Positions 17,422 to 25,844 of a DNA stretch of 64,000 bases are shown piece after piece. Source of the stretch: Mycolicibacterium tusciae JS617. GTDB taxonomy: Bacteria; Actinomycetota; Actinomycetes; Mycobacteriales; Mycobacteriaceae. The notes under the pieces were generated by a model. It had not been told where the DNA came from. It did not search any database and saw only the letters and a list, made by a program, of their open reading frames with translations. Positions within the stretch are counted from its first letter, which is position 1. Every line of letters starts with the position of its first letter. The DNA lies in NCBI RefSeq assembly GCF_000243415.2, contig NZ_KI912270.1, positions 5,785,837-5,849,836 of the forward strand. Reading direction: 5' to 3'. Made by a program: the position numbers and the translations under genes.

Positions 17422-18579
17422 TCAGCCGAGGCGCTCGACGATCGTGACGTTTGCCGTCCCACCGCCCTCGCAGATTGTCTGCAGCCCAAATCGGCCGCCG
17501 ACGCGTTCGAGTTCGTTGAGCATAGTCGTGAAAAGCTTTGCGCCGGTCGCGCCGAGGGGGTGACCGAGGGCGATCGCGCCGCCGTTGACGTTCACGCGTG
17601 CTGGATCCGCCCCGGCTTCCTTAAGCCACGCCAACACCACGGGCGCGAATGCCTCGTTGATCTCCACGACGTCGATGTCGTCGATGCTGAGTCCTGTCTT
17701 GCGCAGCGCATGGGCGGTTGCCGGGATCGGCGCACTCAGCATCAGCACCGGATCCGCACCGCGTGCACTGACGTTGTGAATACGGGCGCGTGGCGTCAAG
17801 CTATGCACCCGCAGGGCGGCCTTGGAGGCCAACAACACTGCCGCCGCGCCATCGCAGATCTGGCTGGCCAGGGCGGCGGTGAGGCGACCGCCGTCGGTCA
17901 AGGTCGGCAATGACGCCATCGTCGCCAACGTGGTCTCACGGGGGCATTCGTCGACCACGACGCCTCCGACCGGAACGATCTCGGCGTCGAATCGTCCCGA
18001 CGCCGTGGCCGCGCGGGCGCGCTCGTGACTCTGTAGCGCCCACACCTCCATCTCCTGACGACTGAGCTCCCACCGCTCGGCAATCAGTTCCGCACCCCGA
18101 AACTGGGAAATCTCTTGATCCCCGTATCGGCTGCGCCACCCGTCGCAACCATCGAAGGGACTGTCGAAGCCGAACTGGGTGCCAACATTCATGGCCGACG
18201 AGATGGGGATTCTGCTCATGTTCTGCACCCCGCCGGCCACCACGAGGTCAGCCGTACCGCTCATGATCGATTGCGACGCGAAGTGAATGGCCTGCTGACT
18301 CGATCCGCATTGACGATCGACCGTCACCCCGGGAACCTCCTCGGGCAATCCGGCAGCCAACCAAGACGTGCGGGCGATGTTTCCTGCCTGCGGACCGATG
18401 GCGTCCACGCAGCCGAAGATGACGTCGTCGACAGCCGCCGGATCCACCGCCGAACGCGATATGAGCGACCCAATCACCGCGGCACCGAGATCTGCAGGAT
18501 GGCAACCCGACAAACCGCCATGGCGGCGACCACCCGCAGTACGCACCGCGTCAACAACGAACGCCTCGAACACCCACAT
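17422..18579 (-). CDS. acetyl-CoA C-acyltransferase (thiolase), intact
   Basis: This 385-residue thiolase is complete. The nucleophile Cys is in VDRQCGSSQQ (about residue 90), the active-site His region reads VEINEAFAPV (about 335), then GHPLGATGA (about 362), and the final cysteine motif is CEGGGTANV, where most thiolases have CxGGGxG. It would cleave 3-ketoacyl-CoA or condense acyl-CoAs; chain length is not predictable. ATG 18579 has AGAGG at 8 bases and is preferred over GTG 18585. It converges on icd with 21 bases between stops. An inverted repeat (18611-18626) and a half operator (18729-18744) lie upstream. Confidence 0.88.
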   Translation of the reverse strand: MWVFEAFVVDAVRTAGGRRHGGLSGCHPADLGAAVIGSLISRSAVDPAAVDDVIFGCVDAIGPQAGNIARTSWLAAGLPEEVPGVTVDRQCGSSQQAIHFASQSIMSGTADLVVAGGVQNMSRIPISSAMNVGTQFGFDSPFDGCDGWRSRYGDQEISQFRGAELIAERWELSRQEMEVWALQSHERARAATASGRFDAEIVPVGGVVVDECPRETTLATMASLPTLTDGGRLTAALASQICDGAAAVLLASKAALRVHSLTPRARIHNVSARGADPVLMLSAPIPATAHALRKTGLSIDDIDVVEINEAFAPVVLAWLKEAGADPARVNVNGGAIALGHPLGATGAKLFTTMLNELERVGGRFGLQTICEGGGTANVTIVERLG

Positions 18580-18610
18580 CGCCACACCTCTGTGTCGGAA
18601 GTTTCAGACA

Positions 18611-18626
18611 CTCGGGCTTGCCCGAG
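18611..18626. promoter_or_regulatory. inverted repeat in the thiolase promoter region
   Basis: CTCGGGCTTGCCCGAG is a perfect 16-base palindrome (7-base arms, TT centre) 31 bases upstream of the thiolase start. It could be a regulator site or a leader hairpin. It does not resemble the TTGC-type operator motif. Confidence 0.4.
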
Positions 18627-18728
18627 AGTCAGCGATGATCGGAAACCGACCACCACGAACCAGCACCGGCAGAACGCGGAACTCGACCCGCAAGCGCGGC
18701 CCCACCGGTGGACTAAGGTTCTAACTAT

Positions 18729-18744
18729 ATAAGAATATTTGCAA
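18729..18744. promoter_or_regulatory. candidate Rv0081-type half operator D
   Basis: Only the right half (AATATTTGCAAGTA at 18734-18747) matches the island operator motif; the left half has decayed to ATAAG. It lies 30 bases before the DUF5313 gene start and 149 bases before the thiolase start on the other strand. Confidence 0.5.
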
Positions 18745-18774
18745 GTAGCCTGCCAGCGGTGGCAGACTTGTTCT

Positions 18775-19167
18775 ATGTGTAGCGAAAAGACTCGCACCAG
18801 ACCGACGGGTTTGCAGTACATCGCTTACTGTTACGGGCGGCGACTACCCGATGCGATGCGGGCCTGGGTCAGTAACGATCTCGCCGGCGAGGGCGCAACC
18901 AGGCGCCACATCGTTAGAGTGACCATCCCTGCGCTACTCATCCTTGCGCCGTTCTGGCTCATTCACACCAGCCTGTACGTCCACCTCAGTATGACCCTGC
19001 CGATCTTGATTCCTTTCGTCTACTTCGCCCATGCGCTCGACAAAATTTGGCGGCGCCACCGACTCGTTCAGCACGGACTCGATCCCGCCCTGCTCGACGC
19101 CAGAGCGCGTCAGCGCGACGCCCACCTGCATCAGGCCTACGCCGAGCGCTACGGCCGCCGGACCTAA
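18775..19167 (+). CDS. DUF5313 family membrane protein
   Basis: This 130-residue protein is of a family seen mainly in mycobacteria: GLQYIAYCYGRRLPDAM at the start, a DLAGEGATRRH segment, two hydrophobic helices (about residues 45-62 and 66-85) and a basic cytoplasmic tail with KIWRRHRLVQHGLDP. It is predicted to be an inner membrane protein with two helices; its function is unknown. ATG 18775 lacks a clear ribosome binding site. Its position 30 bases after half operator D suggests it belongs to the island regulon. Confidence 0.75.
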   Translation: MCSEKTRTRPTGLQYIAYCYGRRLPDAMRAWVSNDLAGEGATRRHIVRVTIPALLILAPFWLIHTSLYVHLSMTLPILIPFVYFAHALDKIWRRHRLVQHGLDPALLDARARQRDAHLHQAYAERYGRRT

Positions 19168-19397
19168 CCGCACGCCATCCCGTCGCCGCCCGACGTTGTG
19201 GCCACTCGCGCCCCGTTACCGATCACTTGGCAGTCGGCCGATGCGAACTCTGAATTGGCGCGGCAGCGCCGAAGCGCCGCATCTCGCGACAGATTGGCTC
19301 CGGTGTACCGGTCCACCGGAGCCACTGGTGGGTCGCCCCGGCAAGTGAACGACGGCGGCGAAGCCTACGCTCAGCGGGCGGCCACCGGTACGTCCAC

Positions 19398-19413
19398 TTG
19401 CTAATATCAGCAA
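19398..19413. promoter_or_regulatory. candidate Rv0081-type operator E
   Basis: TTGCTAATATCAGCAA differs from the perfect palindrome at one position. It lies 35 bases upstream of the start of ArsR copy 2, consistent with autoregulation. The rest of the 280-base gap between the DUF5313 gene and this regulator shows nothing else I can recognise. Confidence 0.75.
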
Positions 19414-19448
19414 TTAGCACACTTCTGGGGCCATCAAGGGAGGTCGTC

Positions 19449-19814
19449 GTGACAGACGCGCACCAGCCGCTCTACCGAATGAAAGCCGAATTCTTCAAAA
19501 CGCTCGGTCATCCCGCGCGGATTCGAGTTCTGGAACTGTTGAGTGTGCGTGACCAAACCGTCGCCGAGATGCTCCCACAGGTGGGGATCGAGCCGGCCAA
19601 CCTTTCCCAGCAATTGTCAGTCCTGCGCCGAACGGGGCTTGTGACCGCCCGACGGGAAGGTTTGAGCGTCACCTACACCCTGGCATCACCTCGCGTGTCC
19701 GAACTTCTCGCGGTGGCTCGCGCGATCCTCAACGGTGTCGTCGCCGGCCAAGCCGAACTCCTCGACAGCGACGACACCGATGTTTCAATAGAGGCGGTAT
19801 CCGCCGCCCAATGA
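19449..19814 (+). CDS. ArsR-family repressor, Rv0081-like (copy 2)
   Basis: This 121-residue paralogue of the regulator at 6693-7121 has YRMKAEFFKTLGHPARIRVLELL, NLSQQLSVLRRTGLVTARREG and SELLAVARAIL, near-identical to copy 1 in the recognition helix, so both should read the same operator. The length is close to Rv0081 (114 residues), without the long tail of copy 1. GTG 19449 is preceded by GGGAGG; an upstream in-frame ATG at 19398 lies inside operator E and is rejected. It is the last gene of the island, 287 bases before tRNA-Pro; that gap holds only the tRNA terminator. Confidence 0.87.
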   Translation: MTDAHQPLYRMKAEFFKTLGHPARIRVLELLSVRDQTVAEMLPQVGIEPANLSQQLSVLRRTGLVTARREGLSVTYTLASPRVSELLAVARAILNGVVAGQAELLDSDDTDVSIEAVSAAQ

Positions 19815-20047
19815 CAGACACGAATGCGAGCCCTCCTGCGTGTCCGATCCACCGATAATTCGGACAACCCCGAGCAGGGCTCACCGCGCAGGTTTGATAC
19901 CAGCGCCGCGTTGACCGGACCCGTGAAACGCCTGAATGGGCGAGCATCGTAATCCGCGAGTCGCAGGACATGGCAGGCCCGCCTGTTGATGGTCTACCAA
20001 GCTGACAGGTCTAAAGCTGCTTCGGACCAGTTGTGGCCTGCGCAGCA

Positions 20048-20084
20048 ATGAGGCCCTGAACCGGTTTCCCAGCTAGGGCCTCTT
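20048..20084 (-). terminator. terminator of tRNA-Pro
   Basis: Perfect 8-base arms GAGGCCCT (20050-20057) and AGGGCCTC (20075-20082) lie about 18 bases past the tRNA-Pro 3' end on the minus strand. A related hairpin follows the tRNA-Pro fragment at 3685-3719. Confidence 0.75.
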
Positions 20085-20100
20085 ACCTGCGACTTGACGA

Positions 20101-20175
<75 letters not shown>

Positions 20176-20330
20176 AGTGAAGCCACGACAGCGTATCGCA
20201 CCGGCAGGGGGCGACACCAAACGCCGACAGCGGGCAATGAGGCGCACGTCACGACACGCCGAGGGATGCATATGGGTTGTCGGTGGCGTTATGCACACTG
20301 ACAGAAGAAACCGATTAAGTGAGGCGAGAA

Positions 20331-20528
20331 ATGACAGGGCTCGGCGCTTCCATTTATCTGGGATTCTTTGCCCTAGCCGCGTTGTGGCTGTTCCTGACCT
20401 CCGATGGACCTCTCATGGGCCGATCCGACGATCAGGGCCAGCGGCCGGAGCGTTCGAATTCGACCAGGACCTCGGCCCATTCCGAGGGGTCCAGCCCGTG
20501 GCTGGTCACCCACTCGTCGCAGAAGTAG
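20331..20528 (+). CDS. possible small membrane protein
   Basis: A 65-residue frame from ATG 20331, with GAGGCGAG upstream, encodes one strongly hydrophobic helix ([16 protein letters not shown], about residues 6-21) and a polar, Ser/Arg-rich tail. The last 97 bases overlap the 3' end of cds1 on the other strand, so only the first half has independent coding character. It may be a real single-span protein; the overlap and lack of a known family keep confidence low. Confidence 0.35.
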   Translation: MTGLGASIYLGFFALAALWLFLTSDGPLMGRSDDQGQRPERSNSTRTSAHSEGSSPWLVTHSSQK

Positions 20529-21547
20529 GTGTCCGCGTAGCGGTCGCCGCTGTCCGCGAGCAGGGTCACCACTGACCCGCTGCGCCCGTTCGCGACCATT
20601 TCCGCAATCAACCCGAAGGCACCCCACAGATTCGTACCGGTTGACGGCCCGACCCGTCGGCCCAGGACCGAACTCATATGCCGTGCCGCGGCGACCGACG
20701 CCGAGTCCGGCACGACAACCATCCGGTCCACCACGTCGGGTAGAAACGACGGCTCCACGCGTGGGCGGCCGATGCCCTCGATTCGCGACGACATCCCCGT
20801 CACGATGTCACCGCGCCCCTGCGCGTAGGAGGGGAAGAACGCCGAGTTCTCCGGATCGACGACGCACAGCTTCGTCGCGTAGCGGCGGTACCGGATGAAC
20901 CGGCCGATCGTCGCGCTGGTGCCGCCGGTGCCCGCCCCGACCACGATCCAGTCGGGAATCGGATGGGCTTCATCGAGCATCTGCTCGTAGATCGATTCGG
21001 CGATGTTGTTGTTGCCGCGCCAGTCGGTGGCACGTTCGGCGTTGGTGAACTGGTCGAGGTAGTGGCCTCCAGTCTCCGCTGCCAGTCGTTCGGCCTCGGA
21101 ATACACCTGCGACGACTCGGCGACGAAATGGCAACGGCCGCCTTGGGATTCGATCAGCGCAATCTTGCTGGCACTGGTTGACGACGGCATCACCGCGATG
21201 AACGGCAGACCCAGCAGCGCCGCGAAATACGCCTCAGACACCGCTGTCGACCCCGACGACGCCTCGATGACGGTGGTGTTCTCGTCGATCCAGCCATTAC
21301 ACAACGCATATAAGAACAACGACCGCGCCAGCCGGTGCTTGAGGCTGCCGGTGATGTGTGTGGTCTCGTCCTTGAGGTAGAGCTGGACGTCGACATCCGG
21401 ATCCAATACGTCGCACCAGGCGGCAGGCAGTGGATATCGCAGGAGATGGGTGTCGGCGCTGCGGCGCGCGTCGGCCTCGATCAGCCGGATCGCGTTGTCC
21501 ACCCACGAGCGTGGCCGGCCCCGGCTGGCGTCCGACCCCGCATTCAC
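20432..21547 (-). CDS. cds1: PLP-dependent cysteine desulfhydrase / cysteine-synthase-like (Rv3684-like)
   Basis: This 371-residue fold-type II PLP enzyme has the PLP lysine in [14 protein letters not shown] (about residue 70), the substrate-binding loop [13 protein letters not shown] (about 95), the phosphate-binding [14 protein letters not shown] (about 200-213) and [11 protein letters not shown] near the C-terminus. It resembles M. tuberculosis Rv3684, known as Cds1, which degrades L-cysteine to pyruvate, ammonia and H2S; cysteine synthase-like activity is the alternative. It is the first conserved core gene right of tRNA-Pro. It is on the same strand as, and downstream of, the metallophosphoesterase and ponA2 genes, but a 33-base gap does not prove an operon. 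Confidence 0.85.
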   Translation of the reverse strand: MNAGSDASRGRPRSWVDNAIRLIEADARRSADTHLLRYPLPAAWCDVLDPDVDVQLYLKDETTHITGSLKHRLARSLFLYALCNGWIDENTTVIEASSGSTAVSEAYFAALLGLPFIAVMPSSTSASKIALIESQGGRCHFVAESSQVYSEAERLAAETGGHYLDQFTNAERATDWRGNNNIAESIYEQMLDEAHPIPDWIVVGAGTGGTSATIGRFIRYRRYATKLCVVDPENSAFFPSYAQGRGDIVTGMSSRIEGIGRPRVEPSFLPDVVDRMVVVPDSASVAAARHMSSVLGRRVGPSTGTNLWGAFGLIAEMVANGRSGSVVTLLADSGDRYADTYFCDEWVTSHGLDPSEWAEVLVEFERSGRWP

Positions 21548-21580
21548 CTCGTCATCGCAGCCGCCGACAGTGCTTTTCGC

Positions 21581-22537
21581 TCAGCGCACCGACACGCTCG
21601 GGTGCGACTGGCCCGCCTGGATGCCGGTGTAGTAGCCCCCGACCGGAGCGGCAACCAACGTCAACAAGGTGGCCTCGGGCCGGCAACAGAACCGCACGGG
21701 CGCATATGGCGACGTGCCGATGCCCGCGGACACATGCAGTTGGGTGTGGGCACCCCATTGCGACACGCCCTTGGCCCGCGACCGGTCCAGGTCGCAATTG
21801 GTGACGACGGCGCCGTAGAACGGCAGACACAACTGGCCGCCATGGGTGTGGCCGGCCATGATCAGCTGGTAGCCGTCGGAAGCGAAGCGGTCCAGCACAC
21901 GCGGCTCAGGTGAATGGGTCAGGCCCAGCCTCAGGTTGACCGCGGGGTTGGCGGCACCGGCGATCGTCTCGTAGCGGTCACGCTTCAGGTGGGGGTCGTC
22001 GACGCCCGCGGCCGCGATGAGCACGCCGCCCACTTCGAACTCGCGTCGGGTATGCGTCATGTCCAACCAGCCGCGCTCGGTGAACGCCGCCCGGAGGTCC
22101 TGCCAGGGCAGCGGCTCGCCGTGGAGGCGGCGAGTGGGGTTGGTCAGGTAGTTCAGCGGATTCTTCGGCTTCGGAGCGAAGTAGTCGTTGCTCCCGAACA
22201 CGAACACCCCGGGCACCCCGAGCAGGTCGCCGAGGCCCTGTACGACGGCGGGCACAGCTTTCGGGTGGGAGAGGTTGTCGCCGGTGTTGACGACCAGGTC
22301 CGGCTCCAGTCGGGCCAGCTCACGCAGCCAGTCCTGCTTGCGGCGCTGCGTAGGGCGCATGTGGATGTCACTGATGTGCAGCACCTTCAGCGGCGACGAT
22401 CCCGGCGAGAGCACCGGCATCGTCACTTCACGCACGGCAAAGGCATTGCGCTCGATCAGCGACGCATAACCGACTCCCGCGACCAGTGAACCGGCGGCGA
22501 CGACTGCGGAATTCTTCAGGATCGAAGACGCGGACAT
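21581..22537 (-). CDS. membrane-anchored metallophosphoesterase (Rv3683-like)
   Basis: This 318-residue protein has one N-terminal hydrophobic segment (about residues 8-25) and a calcineurin-like phosphoesterase domain with the full metal-ligand series: DIHMR (about 55), GDN in VNTGDNLSH (about 85), GSND (about 117) and GHTHGGQ (about 233). The related YkuE-type proteins hydrolyse phosphate monoesters at the membrane; the substrate is not known. It follows ponA2 on the same strand after 74 bases, and the pairing with a cell wall synthase is conserved in mycobacteria. Confidence 0.85.
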   Translation of the reverse strand: MSASSILKNSAVVAAGSLVAGVGYASLIERNAFAVREVTMPVLSPGSSPLKVLHISDIHMRPTQRRKQDWLRELARLEPDLVVNTGDNLSHPKAVPAVVQGLGDLLGVPGVFVFGSNDYFAPKPKNPLNYLTNPTRRLHGEPLPWQDLRAAFTERGWLDMTHTRREFEVGGVLIAAAGVDDPHLKRDRYETIAGAANPAVNLRLGLTHSPEPRVLDRFASDGYQLIMAGHTHGGQLCLPFYGAVVTNCDLDRSRAKGVSQWGAHTQLHVSAGIGTSPYAPVRFCCRPEATLLTLVAAPVGGYYTGIQAGQSHPSVSVR

Positions 22538-22611
22538 GCAGCAGAGCTTACTGCCCGCCAGTCGTTCATACCGATTTCACCGGCGTCCGCGTGGGCCAAA
22601 CCACAGCGTGG

Positions 22612-25086
22612 TCACGGCGGTGGTGGTGGGGGCGGTGGGAACGGTGGCGGTGGCGGAGGCGGCGGTCCGAGCACCGGCACCGTAATGGGCGGCAGCCCAG
22701 GAATCTGAACCACCGTCTGCCCGATCGGGGGCGGCAGGCCGGGTATTGCACCCGGTGGCGGTGGCGGTGGTGGCGGCGGGATGCCATTGGAGATCTGGAT
22801 CGTGATGATCGAACCGGGAACCGTCTGCCCGGTCGGCGACGTCCCAACCACCGCTCCGTACGGTGCGGTGCTGTTCACCGGCGTGGACTCGTTGGCGACC
22901 TGGAAACCGGCGTCGCGCAGCCGCGACCGCGCGCTGCTCTCGCTCATGCCCGAGACACTGGGCACCCGCGAGCCTGGCGCGCCGTCGACGTACCGGGGGT
23001 CGGTCGGCGGCAGTGTGACCGGGCCGAAGTTATTGGCTATCGGCATCATCGCGCTGAACCACGTCCGAGCGGGCTCGTTACCGCCGAACAGGTTGCCGTC
23101 GCCGCCGCACTGGCGAAGCGGGTAGGAGCACAGCGCGCCCGGCGCGGTCGAGTCGTCGTAGATGTAGTTGGCGGCCGCGTACTGGTTGGTGAAGCCGAGG
23201 AAGCCCGCCGAGCGGCTGGCCTCGGTCGTACCGGTCTTGCCCGACATCGGCAGATTCCAGCCGACCGAGCCCGCGGCCCCGGCGGCGGTGCCCGCGCCGG
23301 TGTCGTCCTTACTCATCGCATTGGCGAGGGTGTTGGCCAATCCCTCGGGCACCACCTGTTCGCAGGTCTCGGTGGTCACCGACACCTGCTTGCCGTCGCG
23401 GTCGATCACCTCGGCGATGGGGTTCGGCGGGCACCACGTGCCTCCGGACGCCAGCGTGGCTGCGACGTTCGACAGCTCCAGCGCGTTGACCTCGATCGGG
23501 CCCAGCGTGAACGAGCCGAGGTTCTGTCGTTTGACGAAGTCGGCCAGGCTCTCGTTGCTCTCCGGGTCGTAGTCACGGGCGGTGCCGGGCAGCGCGTAGG
23601 ACCTCAGTCCCAGTTTGACCGCCATGTCGACGGTGCGCTGCACGCCCACCTGCGAGATGAGCTTGGCGAAGGCCGTGTTGGGTGACGTGGCCAGCGCGTC
23701 GGTGACGCTCATGGTGCCGCGGTAGTTGCCGCCGTTCTGCACACACCATGTCGCGGGTGGACAGCCCCTGGCGCCACCGCTGCCCAGGCCCTTGGCCTGG
23801 AACCGCGCCGGCGCGTCGAGCTGGGCGTTGATGCCCATACCCATGTCCATGGCGGCGGCGGTGGTGAAGATCTTGAAGACCGACCCTGCGCCGTCGCCGA
23901 CCAGCGAGAAGGGCTGGGGCTGCATGGTCTCCCCGGCCTCCAGGTTCAGGCCGTAGGTGCGGTTGCTCGCCATCGCCAACACCGGGTGGGACTCCTTGCC
24001 CGGCCGGATCACGCTCATCACGCTGGCGACGCCGTCGAGGTCAGGGCTCGCGATGTCGTTGACCGCCGTCTTCACCGGAATCTGCACATCGGGATCTAGC
24101 GTGGTCTTGATCATGTAGCCGCCCCTGGCGACCTGGTCCTTGCTGATCCCGGCGCGGGCCAGATACTCGAGGACGTAGTCGCAGAAGAACGCGCGGTCAC
24201 CGGCGGCGATGCAGCCGCGCGGCAACGCATTGGGCTGTGGCAGGACACCCAGCGGCTGCCCCTTGGCCGCCTGCAGCGCCGCGGCCTCTTCGGGAATGTT
24301 CTCGATCATGGTGTCCAGCACCACGTTTCGACGGGCCAGCGCGCCCTCGGGATTCGTGTAGGGGTTCAGCGTGCTGGTGGACTGCACCATGCCCGCGAGT
24401 AGCGCCGCCTGCTCCCAGTTCAGTTCGGAGGCGTTGATGCCGAAGTAGGTCTGCGCGGCATCCTGCACGCCGAACGCTCCGTTGCCGAACGAGACGAGAT
24501 TCAGGTAGCGGGTCAGGATCTCGGGCTTGGTGAAGGTTTTGTCCAGCGTCAGGGCCATGCGGATCTCGCGCAGCTTGCGGGCCGGAGTGGTCTCGATGGC
24601 CGCACGCTTCTCCGCGTCGGTCTGCGCGATCACCAGCAACTGGTAGTTCTTCACGTACTGCTGCTCGAGCGTGGAGCCACCGCGGGTGTCGAGGTTTCCG
24701 GACAGATAGCCCGAAAGGCCGGTCAGCGTGCCCTGCACGTCCACGCCGTTGTGCTCGGCGAACCGCTTGTCCTCGATGGAGACGATCGCCAATTTCATGG
24801 TGTTGGCGATCTGGTCGCTGGACACCTCGAACCGACGCTGGTTGTACAGCCATGCGATCACGTTGCCCTTGGCGTCGACCATGGTCGATACCTGCGGCAC
24901 CTCACCCTCGACCAACTGCGCCGAACCGTTGGCGACGACATCGGAGGCACGGTTGGAGACCAGTCCGAATCCTCCGACCACAGGGAACATCAATGCCGCG
25001 AGGACAACGCTGGCCAGTAGACAGCACCACGCGAGCTTGATGACCGTGACCGCTGGTGGCGGCGGCGATGGTGGGCTTTCCGGCAT
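22612..25086 (-). CDS. ponA2: bifunctional class A penicillin-binding protein PonA2
   Basis: This 824-residue peptidoglycan synthase has a membrane helix near residues 15-35, a GT51 glycosyltransferase with IEDKRFAEHNGVD (about 95) and RGGSTLEQQYVKNY (about 127), and a transpeptidase with the active-site serine in SVFKIFT (about 403) and the KTGTT box (about 610). One PASTA domain (about 710-775) precedes a Pro/Gly-rich tail ending in runs of six to eight prolines. It acts in the periplasm in cell wall growth and stress survival. ATG 25086 matches the mycobacterial N-terminus (MPES...AVTVIKLAW); an in-frame TTG 33 bases upstream is not preferred. Confidence 0.95.
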   Translation of the reverse strand: MPESPPSPPPPAVTVIKLAWCCLLASVVLAALMFPVVGGFGLVSNRASDVVANGSAQLVEGEVPQVSTMVDAKGNVIAWLYNQRRFEVSSDQIANTMKLAIVSIEDKRFAEHNGVDVQGTLTGLSGYLSGNLDTRGGSTLEQQYVKNYQLLVIAQTDAEKRAAIETTPARKLREIRMALTLDKTFTKPEILTRYLNLVSFGNGAFGVQDAAQTYFGINASELNWEQAALLAGMVQSTSTLNPYTNPEGALARRNVVLDTMIENIPEEAAALQAAKGQPLGVLPQPNALPRGCIAAGDRAFFCDYVLEYLARAGISKDQVARGGYMIKTTLDPDVQIPVKTAVNDIASPDLDGVASVMSVIRPGKESHPVLAMASNRTYGLNLEAGETMQPQPFSLVGDGAGSVFKIFTTAAAMDMGMGINAQLDAPARFQAKGLGSGGARGCPPATWCVQNGGNYRGTMSVTDALATSPNTAFAKLISQVGVQRTVDMAVKLGLRSYALPGTARDYDPESNESLADFVKRQNLGSFTLGPIEVNALELSNVAATLASGGTWCPPNPIAEVIDRDGKQVSVTTETCEQVVPEGLANTLANAMSKDDTGAGTAAGAAGSVGWNLPMSGKTGTTEASRSAGFLGFTNQYAAANYIYDDSTAPGALCSYPLRQCGGDGNLFGGNEPARTWFSAMMPIANNFGPVTLPPTDPRYVDGAPGSRVPSVSGMSESSARSRLRDAGFQVANESTPVNSTAPYGAVVGTSPTGQTVPGSIITIQISNGIPPPPPPPPPGAIPGLPPPIGQTVVQIPGLPPITVPVLGPPPPPPPPFPPPPPPPP

Positions 25087-25317
25087 GCGTACAGAGTAGC
25101 CAGAGGATCTTGTCGGCAAAATCCACAGATGGGGCCCTCTAGGGGCGGCGGGTGTTAGCTCTCCGACCTGCGTCCGCGGAAATTTTGCTCAGAGTTTGCT
25201 TAAGGACTGCACGGTCGTCCCAAAAAAGTGGTCTCGAACGTATTGCGCAGAAGCGCCCTGACCACTTAAGTTGTCCTGACGGTGCGATGCAGGTCACACT
25301 AGACCCTCGCTAAGTGA

Positions 25318-25341
25318 TGTAGAACGCACCATCGCGTTCTG
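25318..25341 (+). promoter_or_regulatory. hairpin in the whiB4 leader
   Basis: GTAGAACGC and GCGTTCTGC (one G-U pair) enclose a 6-base loop about 55 bases before the whiB4 start, in the 276-base region between divergent ponA2 and whiB4. It could be a leader structure or an operator. No other element in this gap is clear to me. Confidence 0.35.
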
Positions 25342-25395
25342 CAACCAGGAGAGTAAGCCGTCGTCGGGGGGCGGCCGGAACGAAGGGGATCGCTG

Positions 25396-25752
25396 GTGTC
25401 CGGTATGAGGCCCGCAGCGCGGAGAACAAGCATGACCATTACTGCCCCCACTGTTGTTCCAGGCGCGGAAGCCGAGGCACGCATCGCCTGGGTGTCACAG
25501 GCCCGTTGTCGCCAGGCTGACCCCGACGAGTTATTTGTCCGCGGGGCCGCGCAGCGCAAAGCCGCGGTGATCTGCAGGCATTGCCCGGTGATCCTGGAAT
25601 GCGGCGCCGACGCCCTCGACAACCGGGTCGAATTCGGCGTGTGGGGAGGCATGACCGAACGACAGCGCCGCGCCCTGCTCAAGCAGCACCCCGAGGTCGT
25701 CTCGTGGGCCGATTTCTTCGCCGCCCAGCGCAAGCACCGCAGCGCCGTATAA
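25396..25752 (+). CDS. whiB4: WhiB-family [4Fe-4S] redox-sensing regulator WhiB4
   Basis: This 118-residue protein has the Wbl cluster ligands Cys-x22 or longer-CxxC-x5-C: the cysteine in ARCRQADPDELF, then CRHCPVILEC, followed by the GVWGG turn (GVWGGMTERQRR) and a basic DNA-binding tail. WhiB4 binds an oxygen-sensitive [4Fe-4S] cluster and acts on DNA when oxidised. The N-terminus (SGMRPAARRT) matches M. tuberculosis Rv3681c, supporting GTG 25396, with GAAGGGGA upstream. It converges on the bagB gene across a tandem repeat. Confidence 0.95.
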   Translation: MSGMRPAARRTSMTITAPTVVPGAEAEARIAWVSQARCRQADPDELFVRGAAQRKAAVICRHCPVILECGADALDNRVEFGVWGGMTERQRRALLKQHPEVVSWADFFAAQRKHRSAV

Positions 25753-25844
25753 GCCGCTACGCGGCTTGGGTCTGATTCGCCGCTACGCGGCTTGGGTCTG
25801 ATTCGCCGCTACGCGGCTTGGGTCTGATTCGCCGCTACGCGGCG
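25753..25844. repeat. 26-bp tandem hairpin repeat between whiB4 and bagB
   Basis: The unit begins GCCGCTACGCGGCTTGGGTC and ends TGATTC; it is repeated exactly three times (25753-25778, 25779-25804, 25805-25830) followed by a 14-base partial copy that contains the bagB stop codon. Each unit has a GCCGC-TAC-GCGGC hairpin, so four hairpins lie in series between two convergent genes. It probably arose by slippage duplication of the end of bagB and may act as a bidirectional terminator. Confidence 0.85.

Noticed and set aside
25753..25844. Possible CRISPR array
   Set aside because: Units are contiguous with no spacers, so it is a simple tandem repeat. The same holds for 49825-49940. No cas genes are present.
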